Of a DNA stretch of 64,000 bases, positions 1 to 10,807 are shown in pieces. A model generated the notes under the pieces. It had not been told where the DNA came from, did no database searches, and worked only from the letters and a program-made list of their open reading frames with translations. The stretch lies in NCBI GenBank assembly GCA_028554755.1, contig JAPTOF010000004.1, positions 19,214,001 through 19,278,000 of the forward strand, read 5' to 3'. Positions within the stretch are counted from its first letter, which is position 1. Each line of letters opens with the position of its first letter. The stretch is from Cordia subcordata (Eukaryota > Streptophyta > Magnoliopsida > Boraginales > Cordiaceae). A program made the translations under genes and the position numbers.

Positions 1-1
1 G

Positions 2-1126
2 GACAAGTTTGAGACCGTTTTGAGCATGTGTCATGATAAGGGGTATGGGGGTCATTTTAGTCAGAAGAAAACCGCCGCGAAGGTCTTGCAATGTGGATTA
101 TTTTGGCCCACTCTCTTTAGGGTTGCCCAAGAGTTTTGTAAGAAGTGTTTTAGATGTCAACAATAAGGGTCCATCTCTAGGAGAAACATGATACCTTTAT
201 CCCCTATTCTTCCATGTGAGTTGTTTGATGTTTGGGGTGTCGATTTCATGGGTCCATTTCCACCTTCTCTTGGGTACCAATACATTTTAGTGGTCATTGA
301 TTATGTGTCCAAATGGGTGGAAGCAATTCCCACACACACTAATGACCATAGGGTAGTGGTTAAGTTCATTAAGGAGAACATTTTCTCTACATTTGGAGTC
401 CCTAGGGTTTTGATTAGTGATGGGGGTTTGCATTTTCGCCAGAGGACTTTAGAGGCCTTGTTAAGAAGATATTCGATCACCCATATGGTAGCCACTCCTT
501 ATCACCCGCAAACTAGTGGACAAGTAGAGGCGTCCAATTGAGAGATCAAGCACATTTTAGAGAAAATGGTTAGGCCCGATAGGAGAGATTGGTCTATTAG
601 GCTAAATGATGCTTTGTGGGCCTACCGTACCACCTTTAAGACTCCCATTGGTATGTCTCCGTATAGATTAGTTTATGGTAAAGCTTGTCACTTGCCGGTA
701 GAACTAGAGCATAGAGCTTATTGGGCCATCAAGGCCTTAAATTTTGACTTGGCAAGAGCGGGCGAGAAAAGGAAACTAGACCTAGCGGAATTGGAGAAGC
801 TAAGATTCGAGGCGTATGAGAATGCTAAACTTTATAAAGACAGGATGAAGAGAATTCATGATAAACACATTAAGAAATCATTCTCTCCTTCCGATAAAGT
901 TTGGTTATTTAACTCACGATTGAAACTCTTTCCAGGTAAGCTTAAGACAAGATGGGATGGTCTATATGAGGTGATGGTTGCCTATCCTTACGGAGCAGTC
1001 AAGATTAAAGACTTAAAGGATGGCCAAGAGTTAACGGTGAATGGGCAATGCCTGAAGCATGCATATGATCCAAGCATGGCTCGTGTAGAGGTTTTAATGC
1101 TTCAGGATCGCATCTATGGAAGTTGA
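2..1126 (+). pseudogene. Athila integrase, 3' portion, two premature stops
   Basis: Integrase joins retrotransposon cDNA to host DNA in the nucleus. The frame opens inside the HHCC zinc-binding domain (CHDKGYGGHF, then CKKCFRCQ). The DDE core follows: VDFMGPF carries the first Asp, ISDGGLHF the second, and GQVEASN the Glu. The C-terminal part ends near LKHAY and TGA 1124-1126. Two in-frame stops break it: TAA at 164-166, where ATH-B has a serine codon, and TGA at 539-541, where ATH-B has AGA (arginine). Upstream RT and protease lie outside the window. It cannot make active enzyme as it stands. Confidence 0.9.
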
Positions 1127-2519
1127 AGATGAGTTGGTGTTTGCTCGGCTGACAGCATGGTGGTTAGTGCTACTAGGAGGCAACCTAGATTCAATTTTGT
1201 AATTTTGCATTTGTTTTACTTTCTTTCCTTTTTATCTTCTTTCTTTTTCTTTCACTCACATCAAAATGTTGAATCTTGATCCTTTACCCCTTAAGATACA
1301 CTATTGCTCATTATTGCACATGCCAATGGAAGCATGCATAGGCAATGCTGCTAATCTTGTTTTCTTTGTGAGTGTTTATGAATTGTGAGTCACAGGATTA
1401 GTAGTATGGTAATTTATCATTGGCATGGAAAGCTTTGAAGAAAATACAAGGTTGTATCTATCTTTTCTCCACTTGTTCCCCATGTTTTTACCCCATCCTC
1501 ACCACCCTTGCTTGTTTTGTAATGCCAATTTGCTCGTTTAAGTGTTTTGCTCTACTTGCTTGAGGACAAGCAAAGTTGAGGTTTGGGGGTGGGAGTTTGG
1601 TTTTATTGTCGTATATCTTGCTTAAGGTAGATGGCATTATGCACTTAAAAATGGTGAAAAGTTTTCAATTTTGATGCATGTAGAGTCATTTATTTCTTTG
1701 TTGATCATTGTGTTGGCTTTTGTGATTAACTCTATTGATTTATGAAGATGAGATGCATTGTGGGAAAATGAATAGAGTGGTTTGAAAACTAAGTCTTGGA
1801 GGGGATGCCCTTCAAAGTTGTAGGGAGTGAGAACCTTGAAAGAATAACCCTTGTAGCCATCCCATAGCTTGGTAGGAAAGAGTGTTAGAAAAGGGTTGTT
1901 GATATGAGTGCCCCTTCCTTGATTGGTTCTTTTTGATATGCCTAAGCCTTTCCTTTTCTTTCTTTTTGTGAATACAATATAAAGCATGAAAAATCCAAAA
2001 AAAAATTGAAAAAGGCAAAAAGGTGCAAAAATATGAAAAAAAAATGAAGTGAAAAAGAGAAAAAGCCAAAGGCACCAAAAAGTTAGTGAATAAGTGCATA
2101 AGTGACACAATGTAAACTTAGCACAAGTCATCATCTTTGTAGATAGGTGAATAAGGCTTTTTATAAGCCATTGTGTTTGTATATTCTCTCTTCTTGTCTT
2201 TGAGGCTTGGTGCATGTTGGAGAGGCCGTGTTAGTTGAGGGAGCACGAAATATCAATATCCCGAGTGTGTGAGTTAGAATCCTAGGCTTGTGGAGGATTG
2301 GCTACTTGGGAAATTCCCACGAGGAATGCGACCCCTTATGAGTAGAGGAAGGATCCAAAGAGATTTGGAGATCTCTCCACAATAGGAATGTCCCCCTCAT
2401 GCTTCTTAGACTAACTTTGATAGCAAGTCAATCCTTTAGGCAATCCATTGTATCAGCTTTACAAGTAAATATAAGAGTGGACTTGCTTGGGGACAAGCAA
2501 GTAGAAGGTTTGGGGGTGT
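1127..2519 (+). other. Athila 3' noncoding block with two hairpin/PPT cassettes
   Basis: No supported gene. The block recurs in ATH-B, NA-1, NA-2 and ATH-G. It contains a hairpin around GCTTGAGGACAAGC (1556-1573) followed by the purine-rich GGTTTGGGGGTGG, then an A-rich tract (about 1985-2075). A second hairpin lies at 2481-2502, followed by the polypurine tract AGAAGGTTTGGGGGTG just before the LTR. The distal tract is the expected plus-strand primer. The proximal one has no known role. Confidence 0.7.
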
Positions 2520-4414
2520 TGATGTGCTGTGTTTTTGTGTGTGCTTGCATTGTAATTTACCTATGTTTAAGAAGTATTAAGTGCTCAAAAAGATGCATTG
2601 GTGTAGTATTTTTGATAAGAATAGGCTTAAGCATAAACAAATGTACAAATCGAGTTTAAGAAACAAATTGCTACACTAATTGCTTGTTTTCAATGATTTA
2701 GGTGAACTTTGGGTTAAGATGGAGATTGGGCAATGATAGGTGATAAAGATAGGAGATGTTTGAGCCAAAAGGAGAAGATCGGAGGCTGGAAAGACAAAGA
2801 ATAGAAGAAAGAAGTCACCCAGACGACCAAGAAGAAAAAGCCTGTCGACCAGCTAGGTCGACCGACCACTCCAGAGAGGTGCCAAAAATAGCCAGACAAC
2901 CACCCCCTGATCGACCGGCCAGTCCAAAGAGCATCACCAAAAAAACAAAAAGTCAGTCGAGCTAAGAAAGGAGCCGGTCGACCGGCAAAGCGTAAAGAGC
3001 TGATATAAAAGCCTGATTTTCAGACTTAAAGAGGGGGATCTTTTTGGACACTTTAAAGAGGATCTTTACACACCCATCACACACACACACACTTAACCCT
3101 AGTCTTCACCCACAATACACACACTTCCTCACATATTTCATCACTTTGGAGCAAGAGAATTTAGAGGGTTTCAACATTTGGGTTCAAGTTTGCTCAAGAG
3201 TTTTGTACAAAATTAGCTAGGATGAAAGGGAAGCTTTATAAACTCTCTTTCATTCTATCTTTTATTATGATTGAGTAGACTTGTGTAGGGTGATTTGACT
3301 TATGTAATGGGTTAGCTATATACTCTTATGATATGTGATTAAATGGCTGAATATATATACATGTTTGATTTTCTTGTTCAAATGGTTATTTTCTCATTCA
3401 TATCTAAGTGTCTGATTAAATGCCTAAATGAGTAACATGTGTATAAATTGAAGTCTATTTATCACTAAACATATGTAATCTATGCTATAATCATGTCTAT
3501 GTGTTTATATATGGATGCTATGAAGTGGGTAGTGCTTATATTTATGTCTATGTCTATATTTGCATGCCTATTAGTGAATATGAGTTCAATAACGCGTACA
3601 TGTCAGTTGTTAATTACTTCTAATGGTGTAATCCAGGCATGACGATATTTGTTAGTCGAATAGGTCCCTTTATTCGCGAACACCTTGGCTTAGAACATGT
3701 ATGAATGTGTTAATAGGTTAAACCCCGCTATTGTGACCTTAGAATGACGAAGCATAATTTAGGGCTAGCCTAGGCCAAGTCTCCTTTTACTTTAAATCCA
3801 ATCAATAGGTTTCAGGATAGGTTTAGTCAACATTAGCAACATTAGGTCTTGGCTTTAAATCTAGCCAATGATTTAGGTACTAGGGTAGGCTCATTCTAAG
3901 TCACCTAGGAAGCTCGTTAGTCACTCTTAAGGCCCAAGGTCATAAAGACCACGCCGTAGCTCTAGGAGGCGCCACCTAAGGATGGACCCGCACCGAGTCC
4001 TAAGGGGAAATTAAGACACTAATTTAGCAACCTAATTAAGAGCAATCACTAAAGTAAGCCATCATTCTTTAATCCTATAGTAATTCAGTATAGAATCACC
4101 CATTCATAAGTTGAAGTCACCCTAACACCTTTCCATTTGTTAGTTCCTCTAGATTAACTTATTCCCCATTTTTCCCAATTTTATAGTTTAGTTTAATTCA
4201 TTTTAGTTAGAGCTCCCAACTATTCAAAAAATCCAAAATCCCAAAAATAGATAGTTTAGATTTCTTATTTTTTAGGCACATTCTAAAACACACACGTAGA
4301 ATCCATCTTATAACATAGCCTCCCTTTGGTTAGACACCCGTTCTCGCACACACTGCACTGCATCGATCCGTGTGCTTGGGGGTCTTTAGAGTTTGCACTT
4401 AAAGATACACATTA
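2520..4414 (+). repeat. LTR of ATH-A (complete, about 1.9 kb)
   Basis: It starts TGATGTGCTG after the polypurine tract and ends near ACATTA (canonical ACATCA). GTCGAC-type palindromes cluster at about 2838-2986, including a perfect GCCGGTCGACCGGC at 2973-2986, just upstream of a TATA-like GATATAAAAGC (about 3002-3012). A hairpin-forming TTGGCTTTAAATCTAGCCAA lies near 3850. The sequence runs six bases past the LTR end (AGTTCT, 4415-4420), like the bases next to a PBS, before the next LTR copy begins. Confidence 0.8.
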
Positions 4415-4420
4415 AGTTCT

Positions 4421-5434
4421 TATCTAAGTGTCTGATTAAATGCCTAAATGAGTAACATGTGTATAAATTGAAGTCTATTTATCACTAAACATATGTAATC
4501 TATGCTATAATCATGTCTATGTGTTTATATGTGGATGCTATGAAGTGGGTAGTGCTTATATTCATGTCTATGTCTATATTTGCATGCCTAGTAGTGAATA
4601 TGACTTCAATAACGCGTACATGTCAGTTGTTAATTACTTCTAATGGTGTAATCCAGGCATAACGATATTTGTTAGTTGAATGGGCCCCTTTATTCACGGA
4701 CACCTTGGCTTAGAACATGTATGAATGTGTTAATAGGTTAAATCCCACTACTGTGACCTAAGAATGACGAAGCATAATTTAGGGCTAGCCTAGGCCGAGT
4801 CTCCTTTGGCTTTAAATCCAGTCAATAGGTTTCAAGATAGGTTTAGTCGACCTTAGCAACACTAGGCCTTGGCTTTAAATCCAGCCAATGATTTAGGTAC
4901 TAGGGTAAGCTCATTTTAAGTCACATAGGAAGCTCGTTAGTCACTCTTAAGGCCTTAGGTCATAAGGACCACACCGTAGCTTTAAGAGGCGCTGCCTAGG
5001 GATGGACCCACACTGAATCCTAGGGGAAAATTAAGACACTAATTTAGCAACCTAGTTAAGAGCAATCACTAAAGTAAGCCATCATTCTTTAATCCCATAG
5101 CAATTGAGTGTAGAATCACCCATTCATAAGGTGAAGTCACCCTAACACCTTTCCATTTGTTAGTTCCTCTAGATTAGCTTATTCCCCACTTTTCCCAATT
5201 CTATAGTTTAGTTTAATTCATTTTAGTTAAAGCTCCCGACCATTCAAAAAATCTAAAATCCCAAAAATAGATAGTTTAGATTTCTTATTTTTTAGGCACA
5301 TTCTAGAACACACATGTAGAATCTATCTCACAACATAGCCTCTCTGTGGTTCGACACCCGGTCTCGCTCACACTACAGTGCATCGATCCGTGTGCTTACG
5401 GGTCTTTAAAGCTTGCACTCAAAGACATACATCA
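4421..5434 (+). repeat. Second, 5'-truncated LTR copy of ATH-A
   Basis: Bases 4421-5434 repeat 3401-4414 with an offset of 1020 bases and scattered substitutions. The copy begins inside the LTR at TATCTAAGTGTCTG and ends ACATCA at 5434. About 880 bases of the LTR start are missing, including the promoter and the GTCGAC cluster. Confidence 0.85.
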
Positions 5435-5439
5435 GGGCC

Positions 5440-6756
5440 CATCCTCGACTAACCTCTAAATGCATTTTTGAATGATACGTCCCAAATGCAAATGCCAAAG
5501 ATAAGTATCATTAGTTTGAGGAACCTTCCTTTTAAGGGACTCTACCCTTTTACTGTTATGTGTTACAGCACAAGCAGGGTATAAATAGAACAAACCATTA
5601 TGCCATCTACCAGAACATATAAAATTCCCATCTCAACCAATATCAACATTAGAATGGAAATATATTGAAAAACCATTCATCGACAAGTGAGAAATGGAAA
5701 CCAAGTTTCTTTTAATGTCTGGAACAAAATAAACATTGTTCAAAACTGAAACCCTACTACAAGAGAATGACAAATGAACTCAACCAGCTGTAACAGCCCA
5801 AACTTTCGCTTCTATGCTGGCTCTAAGAATGAACTCCCCTCTACTTAGCTCCCACATGACCTAAAACTCATGCAAGAAATTGTAAATATGATTAGTGGCT
5901 CCTAAATCTATAATCCAAGAATCAGTAACATCTACCACTAAATTGGTTTTAGCATAGAACATGAGAGATGTACCTTTCTGTCCAGTGGCTAGGTACTTGG
6001 GACAGTCATTTTTCTAATGGCCCTTCTCCCCATACTTGAAGCACTTCTCTTTGGGCTTGCCAACACCTGTTCCCTGCTTTAGCCCAAAGGCCCTCTTCTT
6101 TTTCTTTTGGTTACGCTACTACTCTCCCTTCATCTTGGGCTTCTTCTTCCCTTTCAGGTGATGCCCAGAAAAGCCTAAGAGACTTATGCATAACCTGAAG
6201 GCTTCATGATAGCCTCTGTTTCCTAGAGCTTCTTTATCAACTACGTTAGATTTATGTTCAATTTACCAATGTTATAGTTGAGCTTGAACTGATTAAATGA
6301 CGATGGAAGGTGCAACTACTCAATAATGTTTACACCTAGGATCTCGATAGTACTGAGGCACTCCATCATCTTGAGCACATGCTCTCTAATAGGTGCATTC
6401 TCTGCCATCCTAGTGGTCATAAGCTTTCTTATAGTAGCTTGCCTAGCAGGCTTGCTACGGTCACCAAACATAAGAGCCAATGAAGTCATAATCTCTCTGG
6501 CAGTTGCCATGTTTTAATGCTTATTCTGCAGAACATCCAACATAGAGACCAATATATAGCAATTTGCCATGCTATTGGCCTTCTGCCGTTTCTACTCAGC
6601 ATCATGCACAGCGTCAAAAGAGTTAGGAGTAATCAAGATGTACTTGTACTCCTCGGTGGTGAGTAATATGCCTAGATTCCTTTTCCAATCAACAAACTTT
6701 AGACCGATGAACTTATGCTTCCTTAGAATTGTAGTTAGGGAACTAAAAGAAGTCAT
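5440..6756 (-). pseudogene. COP-1 gag-protease remnant
   Basis: Gag would form the element's capsid and protease would cut the polyprotein. On the minus strand a start at 6756 leads into a UBN2-type gag, including VDWKRNLG and an intact 64-residue stretch at 6510-6316. A zinc knuckle around 6060-6000 has lost its second Cys (CFKYGEKGH) and carries a stop. Protease is marked by DSWIIDLGATNH near 5930-5885. Many stops and frameshifts show long decay. The frame is lost at the ATH-A junction, in the segment before integrase. Confidence 0.75.
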
Positions 6757-8388
6757 ATTGGATATCAATCAATAAATCATAATCAATATCAAGCAATATA
6801 AACGGGATACATGTGTAATATGTATGTAATAGTGAAAAAACAACATAAACTACATTTTTTACATTGTTTGCCATTTTGTAGTTTAACCCCTGAACTACAA
6901 TAATGTAGCAGTGTCTTCACCCTATCGCTCAAACTCTACTAATGGGATGGCTGGACTATCAAATAGTCAAGTTAGGTCTAGTCCTATTTAGACAATTCTA
7001 ATCTAGATCGACACTATCTAACAGTATCTAATCACTCTTTGTTTGGCCTTTCAAATTGCCTAGGTTCCTCTACAGATGGGGTGGTCGAACCTATGATTAA
7101 AGTTGAGTGTAAACAACCATTCCTTGATGTTCATTCCCTGTTATGTCCAAATATGAGCCCTCTGCCCAGGTAGTGATTCTCATGTATGTATCGTGAGATG
7201 ATCTATGATAAAGAACTCCATCGACGGGGTGCCCGAACATCATCAACATCCTTATGAATGAACATGTTATGTTCATCTTACTAACTCTAAGCTAAGCGAC
7301 ATTCTCTAGTGGGAAGGTAAATGCCACTCTCTCTTAGCATAAACTAGATATAAAAGGTCATGGGCTTTTCAACTCCCTTCTCTCACTCAATATTTTAACT
7401 TTTCTTATCCTCTATTTATCTTGCTATTTTGTTTTAGGTCCAACACCCTTAGGAATTGCAGCATTCCACCTTGTGTTACTAAAACATGTTTGATACCATA
7501 AATGGATTGGACTTATATCTGGATTAAAATCTAGAGGTAGGCATGCTTTGAGTTATCTTGATAAGTCCATTAATTAATTAGTGCAAGAAAACGAGTAAAT
7601 TGCAAATTACATGCATTACTTCTTTAGGATCGCTAATTACCAAAATAATTAGCCTAAGCAATCTCAAGGGACTTATCAAACTCAAGCCAAAAAAAGACCT
7701 AAGGGTTAGCCATTTTTAAACCCTACTTGGGTGGACATATTGCTATTTGATAGATTGCAATAATCATACACACAATCAAACATGCATCTAAATATTGTAA
7801 AAACTTGAAACAGCAGCAAATTGCTTCTACCGGTCGAACCTTGCATCTTTACTGATCGACCGGTACTTCTAGAATGTTGTTTGCATCTATTAGTCAAGTG
7901 AGGCCTACTAATCGACTGGCTGGGTCGATCGGTTCTTCCAAAGAGCTTCCAAGCACTACTGGTCGAGCTAAGGACTTCTGTCAGTCGACCGACTGGGTTA
8001 ACCAGCTCCCCCAGAATGCTTCGAACAATGTGCTCAATAGCTTTACTGGCTCCAAATCGATACATAACAAGGAATTACATAGAAAAACAACCTATACAAA
8101 CTTCATCTATGACAAGAAATATAAATGTTGGCCACAAATTTCAAGGCATTTTCCTATTTCTATGCATCTCTCAATTTGAAGCTACAATAGCTTTCTATTC
8201 AAGAAAATAAATCCATACTTGTGAACCATCAATTAGGACCAAATCACACACAAGCTTTAACCATAGAGGTTAGCCCATAATAGATACACCATGAAAACAC
8301 ATTAATCTTGCCACCCATATGATTATTACACATTCTATTGACTTATTACACAATCTAAGGCCACAATTATGTGTATGAAGGAACCTAT
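6757..8388 (-). other. COP-1 leader region, no supported gene
   Basis: This is about 1.6 kb between the PBS and gag. Small frames here show no recognised motif. Bases about 7835-8000 carry several copies or near-copies of the GGTCGACCGG motif otherwise seen in the Athila LTRs. A second PBS-like string (TGGTATCAAACA on the minus strand, near 7500) hints that this stretch may contain an inserted or composite LTR. Confidence 0.4.
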
Positions 8389-8400
8389 GCTCTGATACCA
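8389..8400 (-). other. COP-1 primer-binding site (initiator tRNA-Met type)
   Basis: The minus strand reads TGGTATCAGAGC, the standard Copia PBS. The adjoining LTR end reads TTAAACA followed by ATT, so the LTR boundary is at about 8405. Confidence 0.8.
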
Positions 8401-8740
8401 ATTGTTTAATCTAATACGCTATTACCATATTCAAGATTGGGTGCTAGATATTAAATTTTAATCCATAATCCATACATGGTACTGGAATATAGCATAATAA
8501 CATGTCATACGTATAGAAATCAACGCAAAGTACATAAAGATAAACCAAAAAGTTGTTACCCTTGATGTGTGATTCAAAGATTAGTGGCCTCTTTGTGTCA
8601 AATCTTCCTCAAAATAGCTGCGTTAAGGTTTTCTCCACTATGACCATTTTCTAGAACTAGGATACACTTAGATATGTAGTGGGCAAGCTAAATCAAAGGC
8701 TAAAATGAGGAAGATGAATCTAGCGTGTGTTCTTGGTACT

Positions 8741-10516
8741 TGATGAGTTGTGATTTGGTGTGTGTTTGCATTGCCATTTACTTATATTTTAGAGGTGTTG
8801 AATGCTTATAATGATGCATTAGTGTAGTACTTTTGATAGGAATAGGCTTAAGCATAAACAAATATGCATATTGAGTTTAAGAGATAAATTGCTACACTAA
8901 TTGCTTGTTTTCAATGATTTAGGTGAACTCTGGGTTAAGACAAAGATTAGACGATGAAAGGTGATGAAGATAGGACATGCACGGGTCTAAGAGAAAAGAC
9001 TAAAGGCGAAAAGACGAAAAATTGGATGAAGGAAGTCAGCCGGACGACCAAGGAAGAAGAGCCGGTCGACCGGCCACTCCAGAAAGATCCATCGAAAAGC
9101 CGGACGACCCTCCTTCAAGAGCGGTCGACCGACCACTCTAGAGAGCCCTAGTAGAAAGCCGGTCGAGTACTCCAGAGGCCAGTCAACATAGCCGGTCGAC
9201 CGGCTATGCGCGAACCTATAAATAAAGCCCGATGCAGAGCAGAATGGAAAAGGAGCCACACACGCACTTCACACCTAAACCTCACACACACTTAACCCTA
9301 TTCTCTAGCCGCCTCACACACCCTTTTCACACACTTTTCATCAAGAACCAGGCTTGAGTTAGAGGATTCAACAATCTTTTGGAGCAAATCTATTCAAAAG
9401 CTGATCCAAGATTAGCTAGGATGAAAGGGGAGTTTCGTTATATCTCTTTCATTCTATTTTCCATTATGCTCGAGTAGATTTGTATAGGGTGATTAAACTT
9501 ATGTAATGGGTTGATTTTATACTCTTATGATATGGGATATGATGGCTGAATATATATATATATGTTTTGATTTGTCTTGTTTAATTGGGTGTTCTTTCAT
9601 TCATGTCTATGTGTTTGATAAAATGCCTAGATGAGTAACATGTATACAAATTGAAGTTTGTTTGTTACTAAACACATCTAATCCATGTTATACTCATGTC
9701 TATGTGTTTATATGTGCATGCTATGAAGTGGGTAGTGCTTTTATTCATGTCTATATGCGTATTAGCATGCCTAGTAACGAGCATAACTTCAATAGCGCAT
9801 ATTTCTGCACGCACTAGCAAGTGAAATCCTACTGTAGTGACCTTAGAATGACGAAGCATAATTTAGGGCTAGTCTAGGTCGAGTCTCCTTTGGCTTTAAA
9901 TCCAGCCAATAGGTTTCAGGATAGATTTAGTCGACCTTAGCAACACTAGGTCTTGGCTTTAAACCCAGCCAACGGTTTAGGTACTAAGGTAGGTTCATTC
10001 TAAGCCACCTAGGAAGTTAGTTAGTCACTCTTGAGGCCCTAGGTCATAAGGACCACGCCGTAGCTCTAGGAGACGTCGCCTAGGGACGGACCAGCACCGA
10101 GTCCTAGGGGGAAATCAGGACACTAATTAGCAACCTAGTTAAGAGCAATTATGAGAGTTAGCCATCATTCCTTAATCCCATAGCATTTGAGTATAGAATT
10201 ACCCATTCATAAGCCAAAGTCACCCTAATCCCTTTCCAATTGTTAGTTTCCTCTTAATCAACTTGCGTTTCCATTTGTTTTTATTCATAGTTTAGTTTTA
10301 TTTCATTTACATAGAGCTCCCGACAATCCAAAATCCAAAAGAAAAGAAATATATATAGTTTAGATCTTTCTCTTTGGCACTTTTAGGATACTAAGCATAG
10401 AATTCATTCACATCATTCACATCTCCCTGTGGTTCGACACCTGCACTCGTATACACTCTATTGCACATCCGTACGCTTGCGGGTCTTTTAAAGCTTGCAC
10501 TCGAAAGAAGACATCA
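8741..10516 (+). repeat. 5' LTR of ATH-B
   Basis: It starts TGATGAGTTG after flank GTACT and ends AGACATCA, 1776 bases. GTCGAC palindromes occur at 9062-9073, about 9122-9133 and 9191-9204. The last is a perfect 14-nt palindrome a few bases upstream of the TATA box CTATAAATAA (about 9216-9226). Two hairpin motifs TTGGCTTTAAA(T/C)CCAGCCAA lie at 9890-9909 and 9953-9971. Confidence 0.9.
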
Positions 10517-10522
10517 AGTTTT

Positions 10523-10540
10523 TGGCGCCGTTGCCGGGGA
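10523..10540 (+). other. ATH-B primer-binding site (tRNA-Asp)
   Basis: TGGCGCCGTTGCCGGGGA lies six bases after the LTR end. It is the full 18-nt complement of the 3' end of plant tRNA-Asp, from general knowledge. This PBS is characteristic of Athila-lineage elements. Confidence 0.85.
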
Positions 10541-10807
10541 GGCATGGTGATTTGCATTCTGTGCTTGTGTGTTTTGAAAGTTGCTTTTCTTGCTTTTTCT
10601 TTATAGTTTGTTTAGTTTTTACTTATTTTGTTTACTGTTCACATTATCTTGTTTTAGTTTTTTTTTTTTTTTTCTTCTTGTTGGTTTATTTCAGCTTTTG
10701 ACTTTATTTTTTTTAGTAGACTTTTTAGGATTGTGGATTATTTGTTGTAGTGTAGGAATATTGAAGTTTTCTGGGGATGAAGTGGCCGGAGTTAGGATAG
10801 TTTGTGC

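Larger units (their letters stand above)
1..5434 (+). mobile_element. ATH-A: Athila-type Ty3/Gypsy element, 3' part
   Basis: The left end is outside the window. In order it holds the C-terminal part of integrase (2-1126), a 3' noncoding block (1127-2519), a complete LTR (2520-4414) and a second, 5'-truncated LTR copy (4421-5434). The integrase and noncoding block match ATH-B closely by eye. Athila is inferred from the integrase wording and from the tRNA-Asp primer site in sister copies. It stops at 5434 against sequence of a minus-strand Copia element, so it probably inserted there. The left TSD is not visible. Confidence 0.85.
5435..8740 (-). mobile_element. COP-1: decayed Ty1/Copia element, 5' half
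   Basis: On the minus strand this reads LTR end (8405-8740), PBS, leader, gag and protease, and it is cut by ATH-A at 5435. The PBS is TGGTATCAGAGC on the minus strand (8389-8400), complementary to initiator tRNA-Met as in most plant Copia elements. ATH-B interrupts its LTR at 8741. The LTR probably continues at 18,878-20,127. RT and integrase are not in the window. Confidence 0.75.

Noticed and set aside
1637..2215. 192-codon minus-strand frame, with look-alikes at about 38,112-38,479 and 49,670-50,012
   Set aside because: It is antisense to the A-rich part of the conserved Athila 3' block. Phe/Lys-rich low complexity explains the recurrence.
7488..7502. Second Copia PBS-like string on the minus strand
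   Set aside because: It matches TGGTATCA but not the rest, and no LTR end could be fixed next to it. The site at 8389-8400 is better.
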